A DNA stretch of 64,000 bases from Litchfieldella rifensis (GCF_042646605.1 NZ_JBHRUG010000031.1:372001-436000), one strand, 5' to 3'; counted from the first letter of the stretch, positions 16,922-27,093 are shown. Notes: a model not told the origin generated them from the letters alone. A program made the numbers and translations.

Positions 16922-18652
16922 CTATTGTTCCCGCTCCACTACTGACTCCAGCCGCCCCGCTACCAGCCGGAGGCTCCTCTGAATGCCTACGGGGGTGACC
17001 TGTTCATCGCCCAACTGATGGAGTAGATAGAGCACCGTGCGCCCGGCCAGCCAGGACTCGAGGCGAGTCGCAATGCGTCTTGCCAAGGGGCGATCCAGCC
17101 CGGTGAAAGGCTCGTCGAGGATCACCACCGGAGCGTCGAGAAGCAACACTCGAGCCAGGCCCAGGCGACGCGCCTGCCCTCCGGATAGCTGGCGCCCGCC
17201 CTCGCCCACCGAGGTTTCCAGCCCCTTGGGCAGATCACGAGCCCAATCGGCCAGCTCGACCGCTTCCAGAACTCGCCACAGTTCGGCCGCGTTGGCCTCG
17301 GGCCTGGCCAGACGCAGGTTGGCCGCAATGCTGTCATGGAACAGTTCGACCCGCTGGGTCAGATAACCGATGCGCGAGCGCAGGCTGCCCAATTTCAGCT
17401 CTTGCAGGTCCACCCCGTCGAGACGTACACGTCCCCGGTCCGGATCGAGCAGGCGGGCGAAAAGCAGGGCAACGCTCGACTTGCCGGCACCGGAAGCCCC
17501 CAGCAGCGCCAGTTGCTCGCCACGGCCGAGCGTCAGGGAAACCTCTTCGAGTGACGGCGTCAACGCGCCGGGATAACGTAGGCTGACCGCCTCCAGGCAC
17601 AGCTCGGCGGGGCCATCACCGACCAGACGTGGTGCCGGGGACTCGACGATGGCGCTGCGCGATTGGCCCAGCGCATTGAGGCGACGCGCCGCGGCACGCG
17701 TCGCGCCCAGTTGGGTGAAGGCCACGGGCAGGCCGACAAAGGCCTCGCCGAGCGCCAGCACGGCCAATGGCATCATCACCATCAACGGCCCCGTCAAGGT
17801 GCCCGCCGCATATGCCTGCGCCGCCAGCCACAGCGCCAACAGCATGGCCAGACTCACGCCCAGCCCCACCAGGGCATTGCCCGATGCCGCAACACGTCCC
17901 AGATAGCGCTGGTCGCGGTAGAGGCTCGTTTCCACGCTGGCCATCTCACCCCGGTGCCTGCCCAGGCTGCCATAGGCACGCAACTCGGCGAGTCCCTGCA
18001 GATGTTCGATGGCGTGTGCGCGCAGGCGATCGAGTGTCGCCACCCGCCGCTGGCTGGCTGCCATCCCCAGCCACGCCTGTCCCAGCACCAGCCAACACCA
18101 CAGCCCCAGCAGCACCAGCCCGACGGCAGTTCCGACGCGCGGTGCGAAGATACCCAGCAGCAGCGCGGCACCGAGAATCGCCAGCAGCGCCACCGCGGGC
18201 GGTGCCAATAGCCGCAGGTACAGGCTGTCGAGGGTATCGATATCCGCCGTCAGACGATTGAGCCACTCGCTGGCGCGGCGCCGTGACAACGCCTGGGCAT
18301 CGAGTCGCGCCAGCACCTGAAACATGCCGCCGCGCAGATCGGCCAGCAGCCGCAACACGCTGTCGTGGTTATAGAGCCGTTCGAGATAGCGCGAGACGGT
18401 ACGCATCACGGCGAACAGGCGTATCCCGCCGCCGGGCACATAGACGTCCAGGCTCGCCGCCCCCCCTGCCGCCAACAGAGCGCCGGCCACTGCCGTGGCG
18501 GTAATGAACCAGCCCGACAGTGCCAGCAAACCGATGGCGGAAGCCACGGTCATGACCAGCAACAGCGTGCCGAGAATCAAACGACGACGGCGCCGGGCCA
18601 GCAGCCGAAGCCAGGGAGCCAGCTCCCGATGCAACCGGCGCAGCGAGGTCAT
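16922..18652 (-). CDS. cydC: Thiol reductant ABC exporter subunit CydC
   Basis: One half of the heterodimeric CydDC ABC exporter, which moves glutathione and cysteine to the periplasm and is needed for bd oxidase assembly. The 576-residue chain has an N-terminal six-helix membrane domain and a C-terminal ATPase with Walker A GASGAGKSS, signature LSGGQARRLGLARVLL and Walker B VVILDEPF. ATG at 18652 overlaps the cydD stop in an ATGA junction and has GGAGG six bases upstream. The ATG at 18658 touches that site directly and is less likely. A MITE-like element follows the stop. Confidence 0.92.
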   Translation of the reverse strand: MTSLRRLHRELAPWLRLLARRRRRLILGTLLLVMTVASAIGLLALSGWFITATAVAGALLAAGGAASLDVYVPGGGIRLFAVMRTVSRYLERLYNHDSVLRLLADLRGGMFQVLARLDAQALSRRRASEWLNRLTADIDTLDSLYLRLLAPPAVALLAILGAALLLGIFAPRVGTAVGLVLLGLWCWLVLGQAWLGMAASQRRVATLDRLRAHAIEHLQGLAELRAYGSLGRHRGEMASVETSLYRDQRYLGRVAASGNALVGLGVSLAMLLALWLAAQAYAAGTLTGPLMVMMPLAVLALGEAFVGLPVAFTQLGATRAAARRLNALGQSRSAIVESPAPRLVGDGPAELCLEAVSLRYPGALTPSLEEVSLTLGRGEQLALLGASGAGKSSVALLFARLLDPDRGRVRLDGVDLQELKLGSLRSRIGYLTQRVELFHDSIAANLRLARPEANAAELWRVLEAVELADWARDLPKGLETSVGEGGRQLSGGQARRLGLARVLLLDAPVVILDEPFTGLDRPLARRIATRLESWLAGRTVLYLLHQLGDEQVTPVGIQRSLRLVAGRLESVVEREQ

Positions 18653-20370
18653 GACCATCCTCCCGCCACGCCTCGTCCCGGATCGAGCGCCACCACCCGC
18701 CCCTCGTCGAGGGTCATGACCCACTCGGCCATCGTCATCAAGGCCGGATGGTGGGTGGCGATCACCAGGGTGCGCCCCTCGTCGAGCAGTGTGCGAAGGG
18801 CCTCGATCACCCGCGCTTCGGATGCCTCATCGAGGCTCGCCGTCGGTTCGTCCAGCAGTACCAGGCGTGCCGGCGACAGAAAGACCCGCGCCAGCGCCAG
18901 GCGCTGCGCCTGGCCGCCGGACAGACCGCTTCCGCGTTCCGCCAAGGGTGTCGCCAGCCCCTCGGGAAGGCGTGCCATCAGCTCGCCTAGCCCGGCCCGC
19001 TCCAGCGCGGTACGCATCTGCATCTCACTGGCCTCGGGAGCCGCCAGACGCAGATTGTCGGCGATCGTGCCCTGGATCAGCAGCGGACGCTGATCCAGCC
19101 AGGCGATTCCATCGTCGGCGTCCACCGCCACCTCACCGGTCTCAGGGCCGATGAACCCGGCGATCAGCTGCAGCAACGTCGACTTGCCTGCTCCCGATGG
19201 GCCGACCAGGGCCAGCGAGGTACCGGCCGGCACCTCGAGGTCGACGGGGCCCAACACACGGCCGCGACCGGGATGGCTAGCACTGACGCCTTGCAGGGCG
19301 ATCATCGATGCCGGCTTGCCCGCTTCATCGATCCTTGCCGGCTTTACTCCGCCACCTGCATCCGGCAACGGCTCGCCGAGCAGCGCCACCAGGCCATCGG
19401 CGGCCCCCAATGCGGCGGCACGATCGTGATAGTGCTGGGACAGGGTACGCAGCGGCTGAAAGAACTCCGGTGCCAGCAACAGCACCGCGAGACCACTGAA
19501 CAGCGTCAGCCGTGGCGCGGGACCGAATTCGATATATCCCAGCAACCCGAAACCGATATAGATCGCCACCACGGCAATGGCCACCGAGGCGAAGAATTCG
19601 AGCACCGCCGAGGACAGGAAGGCCAGGCGCAGGATACGCATACTGCGACGGCGATAATCGTCGGCAGCAGCGAAGACCTCGTCGGTAGCTTGGGACGTGC
19701 GATTGAACAGTTGCAGTGTGGTGATCCCACGAACCCGGTCGAGGAATTGTCCCGCCAGACGATTCATCGCGGCGAACTGTTGTCGGTTGAGCCGCTCCGC
19801 ACCGATCCCGACCAGTGCCATGAACAGCGGAATCAGCGGTGCCGACAGCAACAGAAAGAGTGCCGCCAGCCAGTCCAACCAGACCACCACCAGTAGCACC
19901 GCCAGCGGTAGCGCCACGGCCAGGCGCAGTTGGGGCTGGAAACGCGCGAAATAGCCATCCAGTGCCTCGACCTGCTCCACCAACTGTCCGCCCAGGCCGG
20001 CACTGTGGCGCCCGGCCAGACGCACCGGCCCCAGCGCCTCGAGACGCTCGACAAGCGCCGACCTGGCCGCCGAGCGAATGCGCAGGCTGGCCTCCTGAGC
20101 GGCGACCTCCTGTCCCCATTGGGCCAACGCCCGAAACGCGACAGTTGCCACCATGGCCATGAAGGCCCCGGCCAACTCGCTGGGCACGGCGCTCCGGACC
20201 AGCACGGCACTGACGGTCCAGGCCAACAGCAACATCTGGACGATCGTCGCCCCGCCGGCGGCAAAACCGGCCAGCATGGCGAGACGCAACAAGCGGCGCT
20301 GGCGAGTCGCCAGCGAGGCCAGCCAACGCCGCGGGGTCAGTTCACCATCGTCACCCATTGGCGTCGACAT
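18649..20370 (-). CDS. cydD: Thiol reductant ABC exporter subunit CydD
   Basis: CydD half of the CydDC exporter, 573 residues, inner membrane. The membrane domain has the characteristic YFARFQPQLRLA stretch and RVRGITTLQLF. The ATPase domain has Walker A GPSGAGKSTLLQL, signature LSGGQAQRLALARVFL and Walker B LVLLDEPTASLD. It starts five bases after the cioB stop, with no strong ribosome site of its own, so translational coupling to cioB is likely. Its place directly after an oxidase gene pair supports the assembly role. Confidence 0.92.
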   Translation of the reverse strand: MSTPMGDDGELTPRRWLASLATRQRRLLRLAMLAGFAAGGATIVQMLLLAWTVSAVLVRSAVPSELAGAFMAMVATVAFRALAQWGQEVAAQEASLRIRSAARSALVERLEALGPVRLAGRHSAGLGGQLVEQVEALDGYFARFQPQLRLAVALPLAVLLVVVWLDWLAALFLLLSAPLIPLFMALVGIGAERLNRQQFAAMNRLAGQFLDRVRGITTLQLFNRTSQATDEVFAAADDYRRRSMRILRLAFLSSAVLEFFASVAIAVVAIYIGFGLLGYIEFGPAPRLTLFSGLAVLLLAPEFFQPLRTLSQHYHDRAAALGAADGLVALLGEPLPDAGGGVKPARIDEAGKPASMIALQGVSASHPGRGRVLGPVDLEVPAGTSLALVGPSGAGKSTLLQLIAGFIGPETGEVAVDADDGIAWLDQRPLLIQGTIADNLRLAAPEASEMQMRTALERAGLGELMARLPEGLATPLAERGSGLSGGQAQRLALARVFLSPARLVLLDEPTASLDEASEARVIEALRTLLDEGRTLVIATHHPALMTMAEWVMTLDEGRVVALDPGRGVAGGWS

Positions 20371-20374
20371 CGGC

Positions 20375-21376
20375 TCAATGATAGCCCTCGCCGACCTTGA
20401 CCTTGCCGCGGAACACCCAGTAGGTCCAGGCGGTATAGGCCAGCACGATGGGGATCACGAACAGCATCCCGAGCAGCAGGAAGAGCTGCGATCCCGGTGC
20501 CGAAGCGGCATCCCAGATGGTGTGGTTCGGTGGCACGATCACCGGCCACTTGCTGACCACCAGGCCGAGGTAGGTGAAGACGAACACGCCAAGGGTGGCA
20601 ATGAAGGGCTGTCCCTCACGGCGCTGCTTCACGGCACGCCACAGCAGCGCCGCACAGGCCAGGGCCAGGAACGGGAAGATCCAGATCAGGTGCAGATGAC
20701 CGAACCAGCGATCACGCACGCTGGTATCCACGAACGGGGTCCAGAGGCTGATGATGAAGAAGACCGCCAGTACCGCGACCAGTAGCGGCGGCGTGATGCG
20801 ATAGGCCCAGGCCTGGATATGGCCTTCGGACTTCATGATCAGCCAGGTGGCGCCGAGCAGCGCGTAACCGGCCATCAGCCCCAGGCCGGTGATCACGGTA
20901 AAGGGTGTCAGCCAATCGAGCGCCCCCCCCACGTAGACGAAGTCCTCCACCGCAAAACCCTGGATATAGGTGCCCACCACGGCCCCCTGAGCAAAGGCGG
21001 CCACCGCCGAGCCCCAGCAGAAGGCACGGTTCCACCAGTGGCGGTTCTTGCGCGACTTGAAGCGAAACTCGAAGGCGATACCGCGAAAGATCAGCCCGGC
21101 CAACATCAGGAAGACCCCGATGTAGAGTGCCGGCAAGAACACCGAGTAGACCAGCGGGAAGGCCCCCAGCAGACCGGCGCCGCCCAGCACCAGCCAGGTC
21201 TCGTTGCCATCCCACACCGGGGCGACCGAGTTCATCATCACGTCACGGGATTCCTCGTCCGGGGCAAAGGGGAACAGGATCCCCACCCCCAGGTCGAAGC
21301 CGTCCATCAGCACGTACATGATCACCCCGAAACCGATGATGACGGCCCAGATCAGAGACAGATCGAACATTTCCAT
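20375..21376 (-). CDS. cioB: Cyanide-insensitive bd-type quinol oxidase subunit II
   Basis: A 333-residue membrane protein of the CydB/CioB family, partner of the haem-bearing subunit I. Signatures include VLMDGFDLGVGIL and PVWDGNETWLV near the N-terminus and VVSKWPVIVPP in the C-terminal half, followed by AYTAWTYWVFRGKV. GAGGAG lies eight bases before the ATG at 21376. The length and the adjacent short Q-loop subunit I place it with the CIO type rather than the longer enteric CydB. It follows cioA after three bases and precedes cydD. Confidence 0.94.
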   Translation of the reverse strand: MEMFDLSLIWAVIIGFGVIMYVLMDGFDLGVGILFPFAPDEESRDVMMNSVAPVWDGNETWLVLGGAGLLGAFPLVYSVFLPALYIGVFLMLAGLIFRGIAFEFRFKSRKNRHWWNRAFCWGSAVAAFAQGAVVGTYIQGFAVEDFVYVGGALDWLTPFTVITGLGLMAGYALLGATWLIMKSEGHIQAWAYRITPPLLVAVLAVFFIISLWTPFVDTSVRDRWFGHLHLIWIFPFLALACAALLWRAVKQRREGQPFIATLGVFVFTYLGLVVSKWPVIVPPNHTIWDAASAPGSQLFLLLGMLFVIPIVLAYTAWTYWVFRGKVKVGEGYH

Positions 21377-21379
21377 GGC

Positions 21380-22795
21380 TCAGCTCCTCACCGGGTGGCC
21401 GGCATCATCATCGAAGGGTATATGCGAGGCGGAGAGGGGGCGCATGGCGCGTTCCACCTCGTCGACGATTCGATCTTCTTCCTCGGGCAACATGCCGCCC
21501 CGCACGACCCGGGTCAGGTAATAGACACCGGCCCAGAACACCACGCCATAAACGGCCATATAACCGAGCAGGGTGAACAGCGCCATGCCGCCGGTCAGCG
21601 ACGGCGTCAGCGCCTCGGCCTGGTTCATGATGCCGTAGACCAGCCAGGGCGCCCGTCCCGTCTCGGTGACGATCCACCCCGCCAACACGGCGATGAAGGG
21701 CGTGACGCTCATCAGCCGCAGCAATTGCAGATAACCGCGGTGCTCGTACAGGCGACCGCCGCGACGCAGCCACAGACCCGCCACCGCCACGGCAATCATC
21801 AGAAAGCCCAGCGCCACCATCACCCGGAACGCCCAGAACACCAGCCATACCGGCGGCTGCTCCTGTGGCGGCATTTCACTGACGCCAGGCACCACACCAT
21901 CCAACTCGTGGGTCAGAATCAGGCTGGCCAAGCGGGGAATGCCCAATTCGATGCGGTTCTCCTGCGCCGCCTGATCCGGCCAGGCAAACAGCAGCAGTGG
22001 CGCCCCTTCCCGGGTTTGCCAATTGCCCTCCATGGCCGCCACCTTGGTCGGCTGATGCTCCAGCGTATTGAGGCCATGGAAGTCGCCTACCACCGCCTGC
22101 GTCGGCGCCAGTACCAGCAGTAGCCACAAGCACATCGACAGGGCCTTCTTGTTGGCCGGCACATCACGCCCCAAGAGCAGATACCAGGCGCTGACGCCCG
22201 CCACCACAAAGCCGCCGGTGAGAAACGAGGCCAGCACCATGTGTGCGAAACGATAGGGGAAGGATGGATTGAAGATCGCCTCGCTCCACGAGGTCACGTG
22301 AAAGCGACCGTCGATCAGCTCCATGCCGACCGGGGTCTGCATCCAGCTATTGGCCGCCAGGATCCAGAACGCGGAGATAAAGGTGCCGGTGGCGACCATG
22401 ATGGAGGCGAAGAGATGCACGCCCTGGGGCACTTTACCGCGGCCGAACAGCAGCACCCCCAGGAATGCGGCTTCCAGGAAGAAGGCAGTCACCACCTCGT
22501 AGCTGAGCATCGGCCCGAGAAAGTTCGCCGCCGCCAGGGAGAAGTTGCTCCAGTTGGTACCGAACTGGAAGGACATGACGATGCCGGACACCACGCCCAT
22601 GCCGAAGACGACGGCAAAAACCTTGGCCCAGAATATCGCCAGCCGCTCCCAGGCCGGATTCTCGGTCTTGTAGAAGAGACCGTTCAACACCGCGAGATAG
22701 GAAGCCAACCCGATGGTGAACACCGGGAATATCGCGTGAAAGGACACCACGAAAGCGAATTGGATTCGCGACAGTAACAGCGGATCGAGCTCCAT
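21380..22795 (-). CDS. cioA: Cyanide-insensitive bd-type quinol oxidase subunit I
   Basis: A 471-residue catalytic subunit that oxidises quinol and reduces O2 without proton pumping. His20 in VSFHAIFPVFTIG and the later GWIVTETGRAPW motif are typical; the latter replaces the EVGRQPW motif of E. coli CydA and marks CIO-type enzymes. The quinol loop is short. AGGAG precedes the ATG at 22795. It is the first gene of cioAB-cydDC. Such oxidases support respiration at low oxygen or when haem-copper oxidases are inhibited, complementing the caa3-like enzyme at the left edge. Confidence 0.94.
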   Translation of the reverse strand: MELDPLLLSRIQFAFVVSFHAIFPVFTIGLASYLAVLNGLFYKTENPAWERLAIFWAKVFAVVFGMGVVSGIVMSFQFGTNWSNFSLAAANFLGPMLSYEVVTAFFLEAAFLGVLLFGRGKVPQGVHLFASIMVATGTFISAFWILAANSWMQTPVGMELIDGRFHVTSWSEAIFNPSFPYRFAHMVLASFLTGGFVVAGVSAWYLLLGRDVPANKKALSMCLWLLLVLAPTQAVVGDFHGLNTLEHQPTKVAAMEGNWQTREGAPLLLFAWPDQAAQENRIELGIPRLASLILTHELDGVVPGVSEMPPQEQPPVWLVFWAFRVMVALGFLMIAVAVAGLWLRRGGRLYEHRGYLQLLRLMSVTPFIAVLAGWIVTETGRAPWLVYGIMNQAEALTPSLTGGMALFTLLGYMAVYGVVFWAGVYYLTRVVRGGMLPEEEDRIVDEVERAMRPLSASHIPFDDDAGHPVRS

Positions 22796-22898
22796 GAGCG
22801 ACTCCTGATGACTTCAGCCAACAGACTACTGGCAGACACCCGAAAGCGAAACCATGGCACCCCGGCTAGACTGTGTCGTGTTGCCGCACTTGCACCGT

Positions 22899-22925
22899 AA
22901 AAGGCTGCGGTGGATTGCCGCAGCC
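22899..22925 (-). terminator. Rho-independent terminator after the Ca2+/Na+ antiporter gene
   Basis: On the minus strand GGCTGCGG and CCGCAGCC pair perfectly around a seven-base loop and are followed by TTTT. The stem begins 14 bases after the antiporter stop codon. It separates that gene from the cioAB promoter region. Confidence 0.75.
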
Positions 22926-22938
22926 GGGCTTCCGGGCA

Positions 22939-23928
22939 TCACATGCCACGAGCCTGCAACACGGTATTGACCAGGTAGGTGGTGTATCCCAGGAACAGCA
23001 ACAGCAAGGTCGCGCCTTCCAGACGATTGATCCGTCCCTGACGCCCTCGCCACCCCATGGCGAAAGCTGCCATCAGCAAGGTCATGGCCGCCATCATCGG
23101 CCAGTCGCGGGCAAGCACCTCGCCACCAACGTCGATGGGGTGGATGACGCCAGCCAATCCCACTACTCCCAGCGTATTGAACAGGTTGGAGCCGACCACA
23201 TTGCCCAGTACCAGGTCATGCTCATTGCGTCGCAGCGCACTGATCGAGGAGGCCAGCTCCGGAAGCGACGTGCCCACCGCCACCACCGTCAAACCGATGA
23301 TCAGATCACTGACGCCAAAGCGCTGCGCGATCGCCACCGCCCCCCAGACCAGAATCCGGGAGCTGACGATCAACACCGCCAGCCCCACCAGGGTCCACGA
23401 GAGCCCCGCGGTCAGCGACATCGGCTTGATCGCCAGACTCTCGGCGGTATCGCCGGCCAAGGGATCCTCGGCCGCGCCAGCCTGCCGCCCTCGCCAGATG
23501 CTGAAACCAATGAAGGCAACCAGCACGACCAGCAGTACGACGGCTTCCGTGTGGTTGATGAGGCCGTCTCCCAGTTGCCAGGCAGCCAGCAGGGTGACGA
23601 CTCCCAGCAATGGCAGCTCCTGACGAAGTACCTGGGAATGCACCGCCAGTGGCGAGAGCAACGCCACCAGGCCCAGGATCAGGCCGATATTGGCAATATT
23701 GGAACCATAGGCGTTGCCCAGCGCCAGCCCGGGATTGCCCTGTCCCGCCGCCAATGCCGACACCATCAACTCGGGTGCCGAGGTACCGAAGCCGATCACC
23801 AGCATACCGATCAACAATGGCGACAATCCCAAGTGACGTGCCGACGCAGCGGCACCCTCGACGAAACGTTCGGCACTCCATACCAGCAGTACCAACCCCA
23901 CCAAGACGGCAGCCACGGACAACAGCAT
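22939..23928 (-). CDS. Calcium/sodium antiporter (CaCA family)
   Basis: Inner-membrane cation/Ca2+ exchanger of about 329 residues, the usual YrbG-type length. The two alpha repeats are visible: GFGTSAPELMVSALAA with GNAYGSNIANIGLILG in the first half, and AVGTSLPELASSISALRR with GNVVGSNLFNTLGVVG in the second. About ten hydrophobic spans are present. The start at ATG 23928 gives a normal family N-terminus; upstream frame to 24003 lacks membrane character. It is divergent from pqiABC. The direction and ions are inferred from the family. Confidence 0.9.
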   Translation of the reverse strand: MLLSVAAVLVGLVLLVWSAERFVEGAAASARHLGLSPLLIGMLVIGFGTSAPELMVSALAAGQGNPGLALGNAYGSNIANIGLILGLVALLSPLAVHSQVLRQELPLLGVVTLLAAWQLGDGLINHTEAVVLLVVLVAFIGFSIWRGRQAGAAEDPLAGDTAESLAIKPMSLTAGLSWTLVGLAVLIVSSRILVWGAVAIAQRFGVSDLIIGLTVVAVGTSLPELASSISALRRNEHDLVLGNVVGSNLFNTLGVVGLAGVIHPIDVGGEVLARDWPMMAAMTLLMAAFAMGWRGRQGRINRLEGATLLLLFLGYTTYLVNTVLQARGM

Positions 23929-24139
23929 CGACAGACATTCCTTTTGAGCAGCGATTATCCAGCCTGTTGCGTGAGCGACCACCTGCCGGCGCAGCTCCAA
24001 CATTCAGGCATGAATGTTTGTATGTAGAATAACAACCGGCATAATGACATGCAGATGTCGTATTCGACCAATACTGCGGGATCATCACTTGTCCGAACGT
24101 GACTCTGAACATGGCTCCCGGCCAGCCACCGCAACGGGG

Positions 24140-25438
24140 ATGACCCTGGCCTCTCCCGCGACACACACCTCGCGGCGGCGCCTGCGCGCCTGTCATGAAT
24201 GCGACTGGGTCGTGGCATTGCCGCCGCTGCGGCCTGGAGAAAGGGCCGATTGCCCACGCTGCGGCCATACCCTGGCCAAGCGCCACTATCGGCCCGCCCA
24301 GCGCAGCCTGGCACTGGCCGTCAGCGCCCTGATCGCCCTGATGCTGGCGGTCTCCTTCCCCTTCGTCAGCTTCGAGGCAGGCGGGATCGGCAACCGTATC
24401 GAGCTGACACAGACGGCGACCACCCTGATCGGTTTTCACCAACCGCTCGTCGCGATCGGTGTCGCCTTGACCATCATCGTGCTGCCAGCGGTCTACCTGC
24501 TGGGAGTGATCTGGCTGCAGATCGGGCTGCTGCGTGACGATCCACTGCCCATCAGCCGGGGCATCGCCCGTTCGCTGTCCCATCTGCATCCATGGATGAT
24601 GGCCGACGTCTTCATCATCGGGGCGCTGGTCAGCCTGATCAAGGTTGCCGGCATGGCACAGCTCGAACTGGGGGTTTCCTTCTGGGCCTTCTGCGCCTTC
24701 GCCATCCTGCTGCTGGCCACCACCCAGTCCATCGACGCCGACTGGATGTGGTTCTCACTCGCCGGCGAACCCCGCGCCCCGGAAGGCACCCACAGCGGAC
24801 AGACTGCCGCGTCTCAGGGCCTGACCGGTTGCCCGACCTGCGGCCTGGTCAACCGACTCGGGCGCGACGGCCACGGACATTGCCGACGTTGCGGAGAGCA
24901 CCTGCACGCCCGCTTGCCTTACAGTCTCCAGCGCACCTGGGCACTACTGGCCGCAGCAGCGGTCATGTATATTCCAGCCAATGTCTACCCGATCATGACC
25001 ACCACCTCGCTGGGCCAAAGCGAGCCATCGACCATCATCGGCGGTGTCGTCGAATTGTGGCAGATGGGCTCCTGGCCCATCGCCGCCGTGATCTTCACGG
25101 CCAGCATCCTTGTCCCGGTGGGCAAGCTGATCGCCCTGTCCTGGCTATGCCTGGTCGTTCATCGCAGCGACGAACTCAATGGCCAGGCCCGTACGCGGCT
25201 CTATCGAGTGACCGAGTTCATCGGCCGCTGGTCGATGGTCGATGTCTTCGTGGTGGCGATTCTGGTGGCCCTGATTCGTGCCGGCACTCTGATGTCGGTC
25301 ACGCCAGGCCCAGCGGCACTCGCCTTCGGTAGTGTGGTGGTGCTGACCATGCTCGCCGCCATGACATTCGATCCCCGCCTGATCTGGGACGCCCCCCGGA
25401 CTCAGCGCCTTCGCCATAACCAAGGAAAGACCACATGA
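24140..25438 (+). CDS. pqiA: PqiA-family membrane protein with two PqiA domains
   Basis: Inner-membrane component of the Pqi intermembrane transport system, which carries lipids between inner and outer membranes in E. coli. Two tandem PqiA domains are each headed by paired CxxC motifs: CHECDW with CPRCGH in the first, CPTCGL with CRRCGE in the second. Each has about four membrane helices. ATG at 24140 puts 17 residues before the first CxxC, normal for the family; a TTG at 24089 or an ATG at 24014 cannot be excluded. It overlaps pqiB by four bases. Confidence 0.88.
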   Translation: MTLASPATHTSRRRLRACHECDWVVALPPLRPGERADCPRCGHTLAKRHYRPAQRSLALAVSALIALMLAVSFPFVSFEAGGIGNRIELTQTATTLIGFHQPLVAIGVALTIIVLPAVYLLGVIWLQIGLLRDDPLPISRGIARSLSHLHPWMMADVFIIGALVSLIKVAGMAQLELGVSFWAFCAFAILLLATTQSIDADWMWFSLAGEPRAPEGTHSGQTAASQGLTGCPTCGLVNRLGRDGHGHCRRCGEHLHARLPYSLQRTWALLAAAAVMYIPANVYPIMTTTSLGQSEPSTIIGGVVELWQMGSWPIAAVIFTASILVPVGKLIALSWLCLVVHRSDELNGQARTRLYRVTEFIGRWSMVDVFVVAILVALIRAGTLMSVTPGPAALAFGSVVVLTMLAAMTFDPRLIWDAPRTQRLRHNQGKTT

Positions 25439-27093
25439 CCGACGATCAGGCTCCCGCGACTCACCGCGCCAGTCGGCGCCCACAGACGCGCCTGTCGCCG
25501 ATCTGGATCGTGCCCATCGTGGCCGCGCTGATTGGCCTGTGGCTGGTTTACGACAATATCACCAGCCGTGGTCCGCAGATCACCCTGACCATGCCCAGTG
25601 CCGAGGGCATCGAGGCTGGCAGTACCCTGATCAAATCGCGCAATGTGGAAATCGGTCGCGTCGAGCAGGTCCGGCTCTCCGACGACCTTAGCCATACCCT
25701 GATCACGGCCAGGATGAGCCCCGATGCCGAACGCATGCTGGTCGAGGATAGTCGCTTCTGGGTGGTAAAGCCGCGCATCGGACGCGAGGGCATCAGCGGC
25801 CTCGGGACCGTGCTTTCCGGTGCCTATATCCAGTTGCAACCCGGCGAAAGCGATGTCGAGAGGCGTGAGTTCAACGTGCTCGACCACCCGCCCGTCGCCC
25901 CCGCCGGCGCCCAGGGCATCCGTCTCAACCTGGTCAGTCAACTCGGCAACTCACTGCGCGTCGGCGACCCGGTCACCTACCAGGGTTATACCGTCGGTCG
26001 CGTGGAGGAAGCCCAATTCGACACCGAGTCGCGCCAGATGCGTCACCGCCTGTTCATCGAAAGCCCCTATGACTCGTTGATCACCGACAGCACCCGATTC
26101 TGGTCGTCCAGCGGGATCGATATGCGCCTGGATACCGAGGGGGTTCGCGTCAATATCGAATCCTTGGAAGCGTTGCTGGGCGGCGGCGTGACCTTCGGCT
26201 ATCTCGAGGACGTTCCTCGTGGCGCCCCGGTGGCACCCGATACCACCTTCACGCTCTATGCCGACGAGGACAGCGCCCGTCAGGGCACTTTCAATCGCTA
26301 TCTGGAGTACGTGCTGTTGATCGAAGACACCGTGCGCGGCCTGTCGCGCGGGGCCCCGGTGGAATTCCGCGGCGTGCGGGTGGGCACCGTGGCCAGCGTG
26401 CCCTGGCGCTTCAGCGCTCCTCAGCCGGACTCCCGCCAGCGCTTCGCGATTCCGGTACTGATTCGCATCGAGCCACAGCGCATCGCCAGCGACAACGGCC
26501 CCGTCGAGCTCGAGGAATGGGAGCAGCGCTTCGAGCGTATGTTCGGGCTTGGCTTGCGGGCCTCGCTCAAGGCTGGCAACCTGCTCACCGGTGCGCTATT
26601 CGTCGACCTCAATTTCCAGCGCGACCAGGCCGAGTCCTACCGCGCGGAAACCTTCGAGAACCGCAAGGTCTTCCCCACGACGTCCAGCGGCTTCGCCCAG
26701 ATCGAGGCTCAGGTCACCAACTTGCTCGACAAGCTCAATGCCCTGGAAATCGAACCGGTCCTTGCCAGCCTGGACCGCAACCTGGCGACATCCGAGGCCA
26801 TGCTGGCCGAAGTTCGCCAGTTCACCGAATCGTTCCAGACACTGCTCGATGATCCGGCGACCCGCGGCATGCCCGAGAACCTGAACCGCACCATGACCGA
26901 GTTGCGCAAGACACTCGAGGGCTTTTCGCCGGATTCCGACGCCTATCGGGAGCTGACACGCGCCATGCAACGCCTGGAGAACCTGATGCGTGACCTGCAA
27001 CCGGTGGCACGCACCCTGAGCGATCAGCCCAACGCTCTGATCTTCGATCGTCGCAGCGGCGAAGACCCGCAGCCCCGAGCCCCGCGGCCGTAG
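25435..27093 (+). CDS. pqiB: PqiB-type MCE protein
   Basis: A 552-residue periplasm-spanning protein with one N-terminal membrane helix (about 23-40) and three MCE/MlaD domains, starting near residues 47, 160 and 285. In E. coli PqiB the MCE rings and C-terminal helices form a tube between the membranes; here the predicted helical tail from about residue 420 fits. The ATG at 25435 overlaps the pqiA stop in ATGA form. pqiC follows after 24 bases, so all three genes form one operon. Confidence 0.92.
   Translation: MTDDQAPATHRASRRPQTRLSPIWIVPIVAALIGLWLVYDNITSRGPQITLTMPSAEGIEAGSTLIKSRNVEIGRVEQVRLSDDLSHTLITARMSPDAERMLVEDSRFWVVKPRIGREGISGLGTVLSGAYIQLQPGESDVERREFNVLDHPPVAPAGAQGIRLNLVSQLGNSLRVGDPVTYQGYTVGRVEEAQFDTESRQMRHRLFIESPYDSLITDSTRFWSSSGIDMRLDTEGVRVNIESLEALLGGGVTFGYLEDVPRGAPVAPDTTFTLYADEDSARQGTFNRYLEYVLLIEDTVRGLSRGAPVEFRGVRVGTVASVPWRFSAPQPDSRQRFAIPVLIRIEPQRIASDNGPVELEEWEQRFERMFGLGLRASLKAGNLLTGALFVDLNFQRDQAESYRAETFENRKVFPTTSSGFAQIEAQVTNLLDKLNALEIEPVLASLDRNLATSEAMLAEVRQFTESFQTLLDDPATRGMPENLNRTMTELRKTLEGFSPDSDAYRELTRAMQRLENLMRDLQPVARTLSDQPNALIFDRRSGEDPQPRAPRP

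Noticed and set aside
24018..24045. Sigma-70-like promoter in front of pqiABC (TTGTAT and CATAAT)
   Set aside because: The -10 is fair but the -35 matches only three positions with a 16-base spacer; too weak without start mapping.
23306..24589. 427-codon minus-strand frame overlapping the antiporter and pqiA
   Set aside because: It crosses two well-supported genes in other frames and shows no domain.
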